Assembly (NCBI RefSeq): GCF_007004135.1
Contig: NZ_VJMG01000051.1
Coordinates: 1 to 51,497, forward strand
Source: Affinirhizobium straminoryzae
Lineage (GTDB): Bacteria > Pseudomonadota > Alphaproteobacteria > Rhizobiales > Rhizobiaceae
Reading direction: 5' to 3'
Length of the DNA stretch: 51,497 nt
The notes beneath the pieces are model-generated. The model was not told the origin of the DNA and ran no database searches. It worked only from the letters and a program-made list of their open reading frames with translations. Numbering within the stretch: the first letter of the stretch is position 1; the number at the start of each line of letters is the position of its first letter. The position numbers were made by a program, and so were the translations under genes. Shown piece after piece: positions 35,457 through 45,184 of the stretch.

Positions 35457-36695
35457 ATGCAGATGGGACATGTGACGACGCCCTTTGGGCGGCGATCAAT
35501 GACGCTTGCTTTGGTGAAAGGTCAGCTTGACGTCGGGGCGTCTAAATCAACGCGTCGAGTTGATAAATGGAAGGTGTTTCGTGACATCAGCGAAGCTCGT
35601 GTGCGTTTTGGACTCCAGGATAGAGCCCTTGCTGTCCTGGACGCCCTTCTTTCCTTCCATCCCGACGGTGAACTGGACCCTGAACAAACGTTAGTCGTCT
35701 TTCCCTCTAACGCGCAGCTTTCTCTGCGCGCTCATGGCATCACTGGCACGACGTTGCGGCGGCAGCTGTCGGCACTCGTGAACGCCGGCCTGATACAGAG
35801 ACGCGACAGCCCTAATGGGAAACGCTACGCCCATCGCAATCTCGATGGAGAAATCGAGCAGGCTTTTGGTTTCGATCTTGCTCCGCTTGCAGCACGTGCA
35901 ACTGAGATAGCCGCGATTTCCCAGGAAGTAGCAGCAGAACGCATGCGATTTAAGCGCGCAAAGGAAGCCCTAACGATCTGCCGACGTGACGTGCGCAAGC
36001 TGATTTCGGCCGCTCTCGAAGAGAATGCCAGTGGCGACTGGGGAGCCATTGAGGCTCTCTATGTCGACATCTTGGCGCGGCTCCCACGCAATGCGCGTCG
36101 CGCCGAGGTCGAAGCAGCGCTCGATGAGATGTCCCTCTTGCGGGAAGAGATCGTCAATCGTTTGGAAATCCTACTAGATGCCAGGAAAATGGCTAGCAAT
36201 GATAGCCGAAACGGATGCCACATACAGAATTCAAATACCGAATCCATAAGTGAATCTGAACCTGCCTCTGAAAAAGAGGAGGACGAAAAGTCGAGGTTGG
36301 CTCCACAATTGGGGCGAAGTGCGACTCCAGCTCGTCATACTGATCCAATGAAGGTGTTTCCCCTGACCATGGTGCTGCGTGCCTGCCCGCAGATGATCGA
36401 CTATGGACCGGGCGGCAAGATTGACCATTGGCGTGATCTGCAGGCGGCGGCAATAGTTGTTCGATCGATGCTGGGCGTTAGCCCATCGGCCTACGAGGAT
36501 GCTTGCGACGCTATGGGGCCGGAGAGTGCCGCGGTGGCGATGGCGTGCATTCTCGAGAGATCAAACATGATCAACTCGGCCGGTGGCTACCTTCGGGACC
36601 TGACAAGACGTGCGCAAGATGGAGAATTCACTCTCGGACCGATGCTGATGGCGCTCCTGAGAGCCGCTGGATCGACGGAGAAGCTCGCTTGCTAG
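35457..36695 (+). CDS. repC: RepC, replication initiator
   Basis: The 412-aa initiator is found only in repABC-type replicons and acts at an origin inside its own gene. Family features: start GHVTTPFGRRSMTLALV, DRALAVLDALLSFHP, the winged-helix part LVVFPSNAQLSLRAHGITG and LRRQLSALVNAGLIQRRDSP, and the C-terminal FPLTMVLRACPQMIDYGPGG and MLGVSPSAYEDACDAMG. AAGG lies 11 bases before the ATG. Confidence 0.97.
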   Translation: MQMGHVTTPFGRRSMTLALVKGQLDVGASKSTRRVDKWKVFRDISEARVRFGLQDRALAVLDALLSFHPDGELDPEQTLVVFPSNAQLSLRAHGITGTTLRRQLSALVNAGLIQRRDSPNGKRYAHRNLDGEIEQAFGFDLAPLAARATEIAAISQEVAAERMRFKRAKEALTICRRDVRKLISAALEENASGDWGAIEALYVDILARLPRNARRAEVEAALDEMSLLREEIVNRLEILLDARKMASNDSRNGCHIQNSNTESISESEPASEKEEDEKSRLAPQLGRSATPARHTDPMKVFPLTMVLRACPQMIDYGPGGKIDHWRDLQAAAIVVRSMLGVSPSAYEDACDAMGPESAAVAMACILERSNMINSAGGYLRDLTRRAQDGEFTLGPMLMALLRAAGSTEKLAC

Positions 36696-36748
36696 AAGCC
36701 AGGTTGATGCGCTCGCCGATAATCGTCCCCATGGTCCCGACGAGGAAC

Positions 36749-36767
36749 CTTGTCAGCCGTTTTTTTT
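36749..36767 (+). repeat. 19-nt rep-locus repeat, copy 2
   Basis: Identical to 34227-34245. Lies 54 bases after the repC stop. Confidence 0.6.
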
Positions 36768-36849
36768 GGGGATTTATGTCATAAAAACAGATTGTTAGAG
36801 GAGTTGAGGTGGGATGCGATAGTGCTGGCCTGTCTAAAGGGTGTGGCAT

Positions 36850-37025
36850 CTATTTTGCCTCAGATCCTGCGGCTTTGAAAAAGTTCCGGCATTCGGTAAC
36901 CGAGAAGAGAGAGCGTTGATGTCGCCGAGCGCTTGGGCAAATAGTATCAAAGCTTCTGGCGGCTCGCTTTCGTGAGAGCGCCTGAGCTTTGAGAACGCCA
37001 TTTCGATGGGGTTCAGGTCGGCTAG
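36850..37025 (-). pseudogene. IS630-family transposase remnant (C-terminal end)
   Basis: The motif ADLNPIEMAFSKL, the DLNPIE signature of IS630 transposases, is followed after a frame change by FSVTECRNFFKAAGSEAK, a typical family C-terminus. At least one frameshift; no N-terminal part. Confidence 0.75.
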
Positions 37026-37450
37026 CCAACGAGCCTTGCGGCTTTGCCGCTCCGCCGCGTCGCGCTGATGTAACATTCTGAGGCTTGCTGTACGGAACGA
37101 TGCCATGACTGCTCCATGGCTTTCGGCAGAGGGACGCCACGATTGGCCGCTTCTGTCAGATAGCCAGAGCGCAGCGTATGGGGCAAAAATTCGGTGTGAT
37201 CGAGACCAGCCAGCTTGGCGCGCTGCTTGACTATGTCGTTGATCAACTTCGGATCCAGCGCCGCTTGGAAACATTGCCCCATCTATCGATGGCCCGGAAG
37301 ATTGCACCTTTGTCGATCCGCGCTACTTCAAGCTAGCGCGTTCAGCGCCTCAATGGCGCTGGCCGCTAAGACAGGCAATTTCGTTGTTTTCCGCTCCACT
37401 GGTCTTCGTGCGACCAAGATAAATGGACAGGAAGGGAAGGGGAGGCGAAT
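37022..37450 (-). pseudogene. Tyrosine integrase remnant
   Basis: Reading with frame changes gives YLGRTKTSGAENNEIACLSG, ARIDKGAIFRAIDRW, LDPKLINDIVKQRAKLAGLD, then HTLRSGYLTEAANRGVPLPK and QASECYISATRRSGKAARL. The catalytic His-x-x-Arg and a Tyr are still visible. At least two frameshifts and a stop have killed it; the 5' end is cut at the IS3 remnant. Confidence 0.75.
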
Positions 37451-37460
37451 CGTGTCAGGC

Positions 37461-37655
37461 TGAACCGTCCCGGCTTTGCCGGAGACCGTTTGGTTTAAGT
37501 TATGCGGCCATGGCTGGCGCGTCCAGCATGGCATAATATCGTTCTTCTGCTTCGGCTGGCGGTATGTTGCCGATAGGCTCCAGAAGGCGTCGCTGGTTAA
37601 ACCAGTCGACCCATTCCAGCGTGGCGAACTCCACGGCTTCGAAGTTGCGCCATGG
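37461..37655 (-). mobile_element. IS3-family remnant A (transposase 3' end and terminal repeat)
   Basis: The minus strand encodes LEWVDWFNQRRLLEPIGNIP and AEERYYAMLDAPAMAA then stop, the C-terminus of an IS3-family OrfB. Just beyond it TGAACCGTCCCGG (37461-37473) looks like the terminal inverted repeat. The 5' part is missing. Confidence 0.75.
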
Positions 37656-37772
37656 TCCTCGGCGATGGATGACCTGGCGAGGACAATTTGCGCTGCGTTG
37701 ATCGCTCCGACGTCCGTCTTCCCGTCACCATAAACACCTCCAAGTTGGGGGTGTTGTGGCGACCGGTTGAAT

Positions 37773-38079
37773 CTGCCCAATACACAAGCGAGCAGTTCCA
37801 GCGTCTCATGGCCGATCACGGCATCACGTGCTCGATGAGCCGATCCGGCAATGTCTGGGACAATGCCGCGATGGAAAGCTGCTTCTCATCACTCAAAACG
37901 GAAAGGACAGCTCGCAAGGTCTACAGGACCAGGGACGATGCAAAGGCGGACGTGTTCGACTACATTGAGCGCTTCTACAATCCAAAGCGTCGCCATTCGA
38001 CGCTGGGCTACCTCAGCCCTATGGAATTTGAAAACAAGGTGGGATTAGCCTAACTCGGCGTCCGAAAAACCGGCAGCAT
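37773..38079 (+). mobile_element. IS3-family remnant B (transposase 3' end)
   Basis: The plus strand encodes SAQYTSEQFQRLMADHGI, MSRSGNVWDNAAMES, the final catalytic Glu region (SLKTERT) and FYNPKRRHSTLGYLSPMEFE, stopping at 38053. An IR-like end (CGGCGTCCGAAAAACCGG) follows. Its sequence differs from remnant A, so these are two elements in opposite orientation, each cut at its 5' side. Confidence 0.78.
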
Positions 38080-38150
38080 GCCACACGCAGCAAATCGGCA
38101 TCAGCACTTTTCTCAACGAGGGAGTGTAGGTCCATCATGTCGTCGGTCAT
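38079..38150 (-). pseudogene. IS256-family transposase remnant (N-terminus)
   Basis: The minus strand starts MTDDMMDLHSLVEKSADADL, a typical beginning of IS256-family transposases, and is lost at the IS3 remnant after about 24 codons. Confidence 0.6.
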
Positions 38151-38644
38151 CGGCGGTGTCCCTCAGGTTGGTCATAAGCAACCCGACCCTACCGGAAGTC
38201 ACCGATAGCTATGAAATCCAGCTACACCACTTCCCGGGACTCGATCTTGTGTAGTCAGCTGACTACAGGTTAAGTGCTTGAATTTATGAATGTCGAGACG
38301 GAAGTCGGGATCGTAATCCATTAGAAGGTTTAGCTTTCCAGGCCACGCAAAAACTTCTGAATCGTTCTCCCTATGAGAACGGCACTTCCAATATCGGGGG
38401 GTAAGGTTGGGTAGATATTGTTCACCGGTCCGGACGGGTCGTGAAGGCACTTGGCTATGAAGGTCCCGATACGTTACTGCACATTTTGCAGTTCCTGATA
38501 AAGCTCGAATTTTTCTTGGTGAAAGGCGGCGGAGGCCTCTTGTCTGCGGGCAGCGTCAGGGAAACGCTCCGGTCCGGAGGCAACAATGCCTGGAAGCGAC
38601 GAAACGAGGTGGATATCATCCTAAGGCGGCGCAATACTCCGTGC
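38151..38644. other. Gene-free remnant DNA
   Basis: No supported gene. The first 90 bases look like the outer end of the IS256 element; the rest shows no clear family signal in any frame. Confidence 0.4.
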
Positions 38645-38893
38645 GTCGAGCATTGGTCACATAAGGGTATCAACAACCGCGCCGAGAATTCACATCTTCC
38701 CGTGCGACGACGGGAGCGGCGCATGATGCGCTTCAAGTCGGTCCGGTAATGCCAGCGTTTCGTCTCAACCCATGGCCAGATCGCCAATATTTTCCTACTT
38801 CGCCGACAATACGTCACCGCCGCACATCATCGCCAGCTTCGCTCCCATGCCATCGGCACATGGCGGGAAATCGCTTCGTCGATTGGTGCGTGA
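38645..38893 (+). pseudogene. IS6-family transposase remnant (C-terminal end)
   Basis: Translation gives the IS6 signature HKGINNRAENSHLPVRRRER and MMRFKSVR, then an in-frame stop at 38747, then CQRFVSTHGQIANIF and SHAIGTWREIASSIGA before the true stop. A nonsense change inactivates it; the 5' part is absent. Confidence 0.7.
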
Positions 38894-38996
38894 AATTAAG
38901 GCTGAGACGACTACCGCATCCCAAGCTAGATTAAGGCGACGCTACCCATAGCCTCAGGAAAAGTGCAGCCCGGCTTGGCCTCCGAGCTGCAAAACC

Positions 38997-40877
38997 TCAG
39001 AGGAATCCGATCGAGATCCACGGAATGGCGGCGACGATGATCAGGCCGACCAGCAGTGCGATCATGTAGCCGACGATCGGCTTCATGCCCTCGTCCGGCG
39101 TGATGCGGCTGATTGCGCAGGCGGCGTAATAGCCGACGCCGAAGGGCGGGGCGAACAGACCCATGCCCATGGCGAGGATCACCACGATGGAATAGTGGAC
39201 CTCATGCACGCCGACATCGCGGGCAATCGGGAAGAGAAGCGGGCCAAACAGCACGATCGCCGGTATGCCTTCGAGAACGGAGCCGAGAATGATGAAGGCG
39301 ACGATGGAGACCGCAAGGAAGGTCATGGCGCCGCCCGGCATGTCACGCATGACCTCCGCCAGTTCGGTGGAGAAGCCGGATTGCGTCAGGGCCCAGGCCA
39401 TCGCGGTGGCGGCACCGATGATCAGCAGGATCGCGCCCGACAGAGCGGAGGCATCGACCAGCATCGGATAGATCCGCTTCCACTCGAACCGGCGGTAGAT
39501 CAGGAGACCGGCCAGCACGGTATAGGCAATGCCAATCGTCGAGACTTCCGTTGCGGTTGCCACACCTTCGATCACGGCGGCCCGGATCAGGAACGGCAGC
39601 GCGATTGCCGGAAGCGCGATGATGAAGCTTGCGGCGATCTCCTTCCAGCTGGCGCGGCGGATGCTGGACAGGTCCTCGTGGCGATAACGCCACCAGACAA
39701 CGGCCGCCAGCGTGAGGCCCAGGATCACCGCAGGCAACAGGCCGCCGGTGAAGAGGGCAGCGATCGAGACGCCCGTGACGGAACCGATGGTGATCAGAAC
39801 GATGGAGGGGGGAATGGTTTCTGTCTGGGCGCCGGTGGCCGACAGCAGCGCGACCAGATCTCCCGGCTTGGCGCCCCGCTTCTGCATTTCCGGAAACAGC
39901 GCCGGCGCGACCGCGGCCATGTCTGCGGCCTTGGAGCCCGAGATGCCGGAGACCAGATACATCGCACCGATCAGAACATAAGAAAGCCCGCCCTTCACAT
40001 GGCCGAGAAGGTTGGCAAGAAAGCCGACCATGGCGCGGGCCATGCCGGTCATTTCGATGAGCAGGCCGAGCAGAACGAACAGCGGCACCGCGAGCAGGAT
40101 GATATGGCTCATGCCCTCATCCATGCGGCCGATGACGACCATGGTCGGCGTCGTGGTGGTGGAGGCGATGTAACCGAACGTGGCCAGCCCGAACGAGAAG
40201 GCAATCGGAACGCCGAGAAATACCATGGCGCCGACGCCAAGCACGAAGAAGAGCAGCAGGTTCCAGTTGCCGAGCCCGCTCAGCACCGGCCCGATCAGTG
40301 TGACGGCTGCGACCACGATGGCGACACCCGCCAGCGCCAGGATGACCTGACCCCAGTTTCCCTTCTGCAGAAGGCGCAGTGTTGCAATCAGCAGCATGAA
40401 GAAGATGCCGACGGGCAGTGCAGCAGCACGCCAGGCATTGGGAATTTCAAGCGCCGGCGTCGTGACCCAGACTTCCTCGGCGGCAAAATGATAGGCCGGC
40501 GTAACCGTCAGCAACAGGAAGGCAAAGGCTGCAGCGATCGCGACAAGATCGAGAAGCGAGCGCCACTGCGGCTGCAGGGCGCCGACAATGGCGGTCATGC
40601 GCATGTGTTCGCCACGTCGGAGCGCAACGACCGAGCCCAGCATGGCCAGCCAGAGAAACAGGATGCCGGCGAGCTCGTCGGACCAGATGAGCGGTTGATG
40701 CAGCGCATAGCGCCAGATTACGCCCATCATCAGCACCACCACCTCGGCAAGAAGCAGCAGGGCCGCAGGAATTTCGACCATCAGGCCGATGATCCTTTCA
40801 GCGCCGGCCGCCAGCGCGGCGATCCCGGCCGGTGCGACAGGCTGGATGTCCGTTTCATGATAATGTTGGGCTGTCAT
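38997..40877 (-). CDS. TRAP transporter fused small and large permease (DctQM)
   Basis: The 626-aa membrane protein joins a DctQ-type subunit (residues about 25-190; WSDELAGILFLWLAMLGSVV, RRGEHMRM) and a DctM-type subunit (about 210-626; FGYIAS, PLFVLLGLLIEMTGMARAMV, SGISGSKAADMAAVAPALFP, LGLFAPPFGVG-like LFAPPFGVGYY). TRAP permeases import organic acids or sugar acids with a sodium gradient. The ATG at 40877 has GGGAGGAAA upstream. It is the last gene of the block, 272 bases after its binding-protein gene; a CGCATCG-CGATGCG palindrome (40933-40946) lies in that gap. Confidence 0.93.
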   Translation of the reverse strand: MTAQHYHETDIQPVAPAGIAALAAGAERIIGLMVEIPAALLLLAEVVVLMMGVIWRYALHQPLIWSDELAGILFLWLAMLGSVVALRRGEHMRMTAIVGALQPQWRSLLDLVAIAAAFAFLLLTVTPAYHFAAEEVWVTTPALEIPNAWRAAALPVGIFFMLLIATLRLLQKGNWGQVILALAGVAIVVAAVTLIGPVLSGLGNWNLLLFFVLGVGAMVFLGVPIAFSFGLATFGYIASTTTTPTMVVIGRMDEGMSHIILLAVPLFVLLGLLIEMTGMARAMVGFLANLLGHVKGGLSYVLIGAMYLVSGISGSKAADMAAVAPALFPEMQKRGAKPGDLVALLSATGAQTETIPPSIVLITIGSVTGVSIAALFTGGLLPAVILGLTLAAVVWWRYRHEDLSSIRRASWKEIAASFIIALPAIALPFLIRAAVIEGVATATEVSTIGIAYTVLAGLLIYRRFEWKRIYPMLVDASALSGAILLIIGAATAMAWALTQSGFSTELAEVMRDMPGGAMTFLAVSIVAFIILGSVLEGIPAIVLFGPLLFPIARDVGVHEVHYSIVVILAMGMGLFAPPFGVGYYAACAISRITPDEGMKPIVGYMIALLVGLIIVAAIPWISIGFL

Positions 40878-41149
40878 GGCCAATTTCCTCCCTTCGTCTC
40901 GCAAATGCCTGCCTGTCGTGCCCGTGGTGACGCGCATCGCGATGCGGGCTACACGGCGGCTTCGTGTCTCGTGGGCATGCCGGTGCGCATCCCGCATTGA
41001 CATGCCGATCGGCGTCTCACCGGCGGAATGAACCCGTCCCGGTGAATGTTTTCGGCTGCAGCGCTCCCCATCGCGGCAACCGGGTATCATCTGGGGCCCG
41101 TCCTCCTTCCGTGCCCCCGGCACGCGCGGCGCGGCGGGACGGCAATCCT

Positions 41150-42175
41150 CTATCTGCCGAGCGGGCCGGAGACCTTCTCCAGACTCTTCCAGGCATCCTC
41201 ACCGTATTTCTGCTTCCAGTCGGCATAGAAGCTGGTCGAGGCGAGCACCTTGCGGAAATCGTCCTGCTGGACCTCGATAAGGTTGATGCCCTTGCCCTTC
41301 AGATCCGCCTTCAGGCTTTCGCTGAGGCGGGCAATGTCGGCGCGCTGGTCGAGCGCCGAACGATCCAGTTCGCGCGCGACGATGTCCTGCAGGTCCTTCG
41401 GAAGACGGGCGAAGGAATTCTTGTTGCCCAGAACCCAGTATCCGTCCCAGACATGGTTGGTCAGGCTGACGCTTTTCTGAACCTCGTAGAGGCGGGCCGT
41501 GGAAATGATGGCCAGCGGATTTTCCTGGCCTTCGACGACCTTGGTCTGGAGAGCCGAGTACAGTTCGTTGAAGTTGATCGGCGACGGTGCCGCGTCCAGT
41601 GCCTTGAACAGGGATGTCAGGGCAGGCGCCGGCGGAACGCGCAGTTTGAAGCCCTTCAGGTCGTCGGGTGTCTTGATCTCCTTCGTGGACGAGGTGATCT
41701 GACGAAAGCCGTTGTCCCATATCTTCGACATGGCAAAGATCGGGGTCTTGCCGATCATCTCACGGATATGCGCACCAAGCTCGCCATCCATCGCCTGCCA
41801 GACCTGGTCATAATTCTTGAAGGCAAAGCCGAGGCTGGTGATGCCGGACAGCGGCACGAAGGTGGCCAGAACCAGCGAGGACAGGTTGAAGAAGTCGACC
41901 GAACCGTTGCGGACCTGCGCGAGAAGATCGGTGTCGGAACCGAGTTGGTTGGCCGGATAAAGCTTGATCTCGACCTTGCCGGATGTCGCCTCGCGGATGC
42001 GGTCGAAGGCTTCCTTGGCGCGGATGTTGACGGGATGCGTCGGATCCTGGCCAGTCGCGTATTTAAGGGTGAATTCGGCCGCCGAGGCAGGGTGCTTCAG
42101 CACCGTCAGCAGCGGCAAGGTCAGCGCGCCGGTCATCAGCGTGCGGCGCTTCATGGCGAATGCGATGTCTTTCAT
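41150..42175 (-). CDS. TRAP transporter substrate-binding protein (DctP family)
   Basis: The 341-aa periplasmic protein has a Tat-like or Sec signal (MKRRTLMTGALTLPLL, cut near ASAAE), then the DctP fold: LKYATGQDPTHPVNIRAKEA, GKVEIKLYPANQLGSDTDLL, LKGFKLRVPPAPALTSLFKA (with the acid-binding Arg) and NELYSALQTKVVEGQENPLA. It should deliver a carboxylate ligand to the DctQM permease. GAGAGGA precedes the ATG. Confidence 0.93.
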   Translation of the reverse strand: MKDIAFAMKRRTLMTGALTLPLLTVLKHPASAAEFTLKYATGQDPTHPVNIRAKEAFDRIREATSGKVEIKLYPANQLGSDTDLLAQVRNGSVDFFNLSSLVLATFVPLSGITSLGFAFKNYDQVWQAMDGELGAHIREMIGKTPIFAMSKIWDNGFRQITSSTKEIKTPDDLKGFKLRVPPAPALTSLFKALDAAPSPINFNELYSALQTKVVEGQENPLAIISTARLYEVQKSVSLTNHVWDGYWVLGNKNSFARLPKDLQDIVARELDRSALDQRADIARLSESLKADLKGKGINLIEVQQDDFRKVLASTSFYADWKQKYGEDAWKSLEKVSGPLGR

Positions 42176-42386
42176 ATGTCCTCTCCCATGGATCCGTGTG
42201 GCCCGCCGTATCAGGCAGACCAAAGCATGCAGTTCACCATTCGACGGCCTCGTCTCCCGCCGTCGAACACCTGCGTTACGATCAAAAAGTCTGGTCTCCG
42301 TCGCTGGCCACGCGGTAGGGCATGGCCGGCTCCGCGAAGCCGGTTGATGCCTCAGCCGAGGCCGCGACTGCCTTGAGCCACCGCGG

Positions 42387-43139
42387 TCAGTGGATCAGCG
42401 AGCCGCCGTTCACATCGACCTCCGTGCCTGTGCAGTAGGCGGCCAGATCGGAGGCCAGGAACAGGGCGCAGCCCGCCACGTCAGAGGCTTCGCCAGCCCG
42501 GCCCATCGGAATGCCTTCAACGATCTTGTCGAGCATCTCCGGCGTCAGCTTGCCGGCGGTGATATCGGTCGCGATAAAACCGGGGCAGATGGCGTTGACG
42601 CGAATGTTGGCGGGAGCCAGTTCACGGGCCATGGCCTTGGTCAGGCCGAGAACGCCGGCCTTTGCCGCCGAATAGTGCGGTCCGCCGAAAATACCGCCGC
42701 CGCGTTGCGCAGAGACCGAGCTGAGATTGACGATGGAGCCCGACCTGTGCTCGCGCATGCCCGGAATGACGGCCTGGCTCATGTAGAGCGTGCCGCGCAG
42801 ATTGACATCGAGCACGGCGTCGTAGTTCGACGGGCCGATATCCATGATCTTCAGTGGCTGGGTGATGCCGGCATTGTTGACGAGAACGTCGATACGGCCC
42901 CACAGCGTCAGCAATTCGGCAACGGCCGCATCGCAGGCCGCCTTGTCGGTGACATTGCAGGCCAGACCGACGTGCTGAGCCCCGAGATCGGCTGCAGCAG
43001 TCTTGGCGGCCGCCGCATCGAGATCGAGGATGGCAACTGTCGCGCCATGGTCCGCGAACAGTCTTGCGGTGGCCTTTCCGAGGCCGCGTGCCGATGCGGC
43101 GCCCGTTACAACGGCAAATTTACCCTTCAGAAGGCTCAT
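42387..43139 (-). CDS. Short-chain dehydrogenase/reductase
   Basis: The 250-aa classical SDR has the cofactor motif TGAASARGLG (12-21), NNAG (88-91), a catalytic Ser near 143, and Tyr156-Lys160 in YSAAK. Asp39 and Asp41 after the second strand (ILDLD) favour NAD. Probably oxidises a sugar or polyol hydroxyl in the pathway; the substrate is not readable. Confidence 0.92.
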   Translation of the reverse strand: MSLLKGKFAVVTGAASARGLGKATARLFADHGATVAILDLDAAAAKTAAADLGAQHVGLACNVTDKAACDAAVAELLTLWGRIDVLVNNAGITQPLKIMDIGPSNYDAVLDVNLRGTLYMSQAVIPGMREHRSGSIVNLSSVSAQRGGGIFGGPHYSAAKAGVLGLTKAMARELAPANIRVNAICPGFIATDITAGKLTPEMLDKIVEGIPMGRAGEASDVAGCALFLASDLAAYCTGTEVDVNGGSLIH

Positions 43140-43186
43140 GAGCCTTTCTCCTCCCTGTCTGCTGTTTGAAGACGTGGGCAGGCTCC

Positions 43187-44221
43187 TCAGAGCCAGCCCT
43201 TGATCTGTTCCGCGACCTTGCCCACCGAAATGCCGTACATCTCGTGCAGCGTCGGCAGTGCGCCGGCCTCCAGGAACTGGTCCGGAAGGCCGATCATCCG
43301 GAAGCGCGGTGCGATGCCGCGTGACAGAAGCCCGGCGGCGACTGCCTCACCCAGTCCGCCCATCACGGTGTGGTTCTCCGCTGTGACCACCAGTCGCCCG
43401 CCCTTTGCCGCCTCCGCAGCAATGGTTTCCAGATCGAGGGGCTTGATCGTCGGGCAATGCAGCACCGCGACATCGATCTTGTCCGCGGCGAGCTGCACCG
43501 CGGCATCAAGCGCGCGCATGGTCATCAGGCCAGTGGAAATAACGAGGACATCATTCCCCTCGCGGATCATCTGTGCCTTGCCGAGCTGGAAGCGATAATC
43601 CGGCTTGTGTTTCCTGAGCACCGAGGGAACCCTGCCGCGCAGAAGACGCGCATAGACCGGACCTTCATGGGCGATCATCTGCGGCACCATGCCGACGATG
43701 TCGTCGGCGTCGCAGGGATCGATCAGCGTCATGTTCGGCAGGCCGCGGAAGATCGCCAGATCCTCGGTCGCCTGGTGGCTTGGTCCGTATCCGGTCGTCA
43801 GGCCCGGTAGCGCGCAGACGATCTTGACCGGCAGGTTTTCCTCAGCAATCGCCATGGCAATGAAATCATAGGCCCGGCGCGAGGCAAACACGGCATAGGT
43901 GGTGGCAAAGGGCAGAAAACCTTCGCGGGCAAGGCCGGCCGCTGCTGACATCAGAACCTGTTCGGCCATGCCCATCTGATAGAAACGATCCGGCATCGCT
44001 TGCGAGAAGATGTGCATGTCTGTGTATTTGCCGAGATCGGCGGTGAGGCCAAGGATGCGCTCATCCTTTCGCGCGGCTTCGACCAGAGCATGGCCAAAGG
44101 GCGCGGCAATGGTGTCATATCCCTCCGCCGCAAGCGAAGCGATCATCGCCGAAGTGGCCTGGCGTTCGCCTTCGGGAAGCTTGCGGACTTCGTATTTGCG
44201 GGCCATGGATGCGAGGGTCAT
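43187..44221 (-). CDS. Transketolase-like protein, C-terminal subunit
   Basis: The 344-aa product has the pyrimidine-binding (PP) half (GLTADLGKYTDMHIFSQAMP, RFYQMGMAEQVLMSAAAGLA, FATTYAVFASRRAYDFI) with the cofactor Glu in GMAEQ, and the C-terminal transketolase domain (GNDVLVISTGLMTMRALDAA, VVTAENHTVMGGLGEAVA). It pairs with the N-terminal subunit gene, overlapped by 4 bp. Split transketolases transfer two-carbon ketol units, often on unusual sugar phosphates. Confidence 0.93.
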   Translation of the reverse strand: MTLASMARKYEVRKLPEGERQATSAMIASLAAEGYDTIAAPFGHALVEAARKDERILGLTADLGKYTDMHIFSQAMPDRFYQMGMAEQVLMSAAAGLAREGFLPFATTYAVFASRRAYDFIAMAIAEENLPVKIVCALPGLTTGYGPSHQATEDLAIFRGLPNMTLIDPCDADDIVGMVPQMIAHEGPVYARLLRGRVPSVLRKHKPDYRFQLGKAQMIREGNDVLVISTGLMTMRALDAAVQLAADKIDVAVLHCPTIKPLDLETIAAEAAKGGRLVVTAENHTVMGGLGEAVAAGLLSRGIAPRFRMIGLPDQFLEAGALPTLHEMYGISVGKVAEQIKGWL

Positions 44222-45072
44222 GCGGGTTTTCCTTCTTCCAGAACGGCGAGCGCCTTGTCCCATTCATCCGCTTCGACGCGGACGAAATGGGTGATTTCGC
44301 GCCTTTCGAGGAAGGGCACGCCCTTGCACATGGTGGTATCGAAGATGATGACCCGGGGCTTCGCGTCCTTGACGGCACGGGCCTTGTCGAAAGCATGGAC
44401 CACGGCTGCCAGATCGTTGCCGTTGACCCGCTGGGCGTGCCAGCCGAAGGCTTCCCATTTCTCGGGAAGCGGTTCGGAGCAGAGCATTTCGGTGGATTTG
44501 CCGTCGGCCTGCTGGTCGTTGAAATCCACGAGGCAGATCAGGTTGTCGAGCTTGTGATGGGCGCCGGACATAGCCGCTTCCCAGGTCGAACCTTCACCAA
44601 GCTCTCCATCCGACATCAGGTTGTAGACGACAGCCTTGTTGTTCTTCCGCTTCAGGCCCATGGCCATGCCAACGGCTATGCCAAGCCCGTGGCCGAGCGA
44701 ACCGCCAGTGATTTCCATGCCGGGCGTATAGGAGGCCATGCCGGACATCGGCATGCGGCTGTCGTCCATGCCATAGGTCTCAAGCTCGTCCTCCGGCAGG
44801 ATGCCGGCTTCCATGAGAACGGCGTAGAGCGCGATGGCGTAATGGCCGATCGACAGAAGAAAACGATCGCGGCCTTCCCATTCCGGATCTTCCGGACGGT
44901 ATTCGAGGGCGTGGAAATAGGATGCGGCGAGAACGTCGGCGATCCCGAGTGCCTGGCCGATGTAACCCTGGCCCTGTACCTGGCCCATCAGAAGGGCCTT
45001 ACGACGGATATTCCATGCCCGCAGTTCCAACGATACGTTGGAGCGCGCCACGGAGCGGCTTGCCAAATTCAT
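44218..45072 (-). CDS. Transketolase-like protein, N-terminal subunit
   Basis: The 284-aa product has the diphosphate-binding half: GYIGQALGIADVLAASYF, GGSLGHGLGIAVGMA, and the thiamin diphosphate motif SDGELGEGSTWEAA leading to VDFNDQQADG. ATG 45072 has GGAGGAG 5 bases upstream. First gene of the block that follows lysR. Confidence 0.93.
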   Translation of the reverse strand: MNLASRSVARSNVSLELRAWNIRRKALLMGQVQGQGYIGQALGIADVLAASYFHALEYRPEDPEWEGRDRFLLSIGHYAIALYAVLMEAGILPEDELETYGMDDSRMPMSGMASYTPGMEITGGSLGHGLGIAVGMAMGLKRKNNKAVVYNLMSDGELGEGSTWEAAMSGAHHKLDNLICLVDFNDQQADGKSTEMLCSEPLPEKWEAFGWHAQRVNGNDLAAVVHAFDKARAVKDAKPRVIIFDTTMCKGVPFLERREITHFVRVEADEWDKALAVLEEGKPA

Positions 45073-45184
45073 AGTCTCCTCCCGGCAATTCATGCAGCTG
45101 GAGATAGCATTGCCGAGGGCGGAATGATTTGAAGAAAAGAGAAAGACCTTTGAAGCCAGCCTTAATCAATTATCAAGGTCACGG

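Noticed and set aside
36834..37307. 157-codon frame as a single gene
   Set aside because: It is pieced from an IS630 remnant and an out-of-frame integrase remnant.
39195..41000. Long open frame (601 codons) on the plus strand
   Set aside because: It is antisense to the fused TRAP permease gene, very rich in Arg, Asp, Gly and His, and has no family motif; high GC codon use leaves this frame open by chance.
40964..42376. Open frame of 470 codons on the plus strand
   Set aside because: Antisense to the DctP gene, which has a signal peptide and family motifs.
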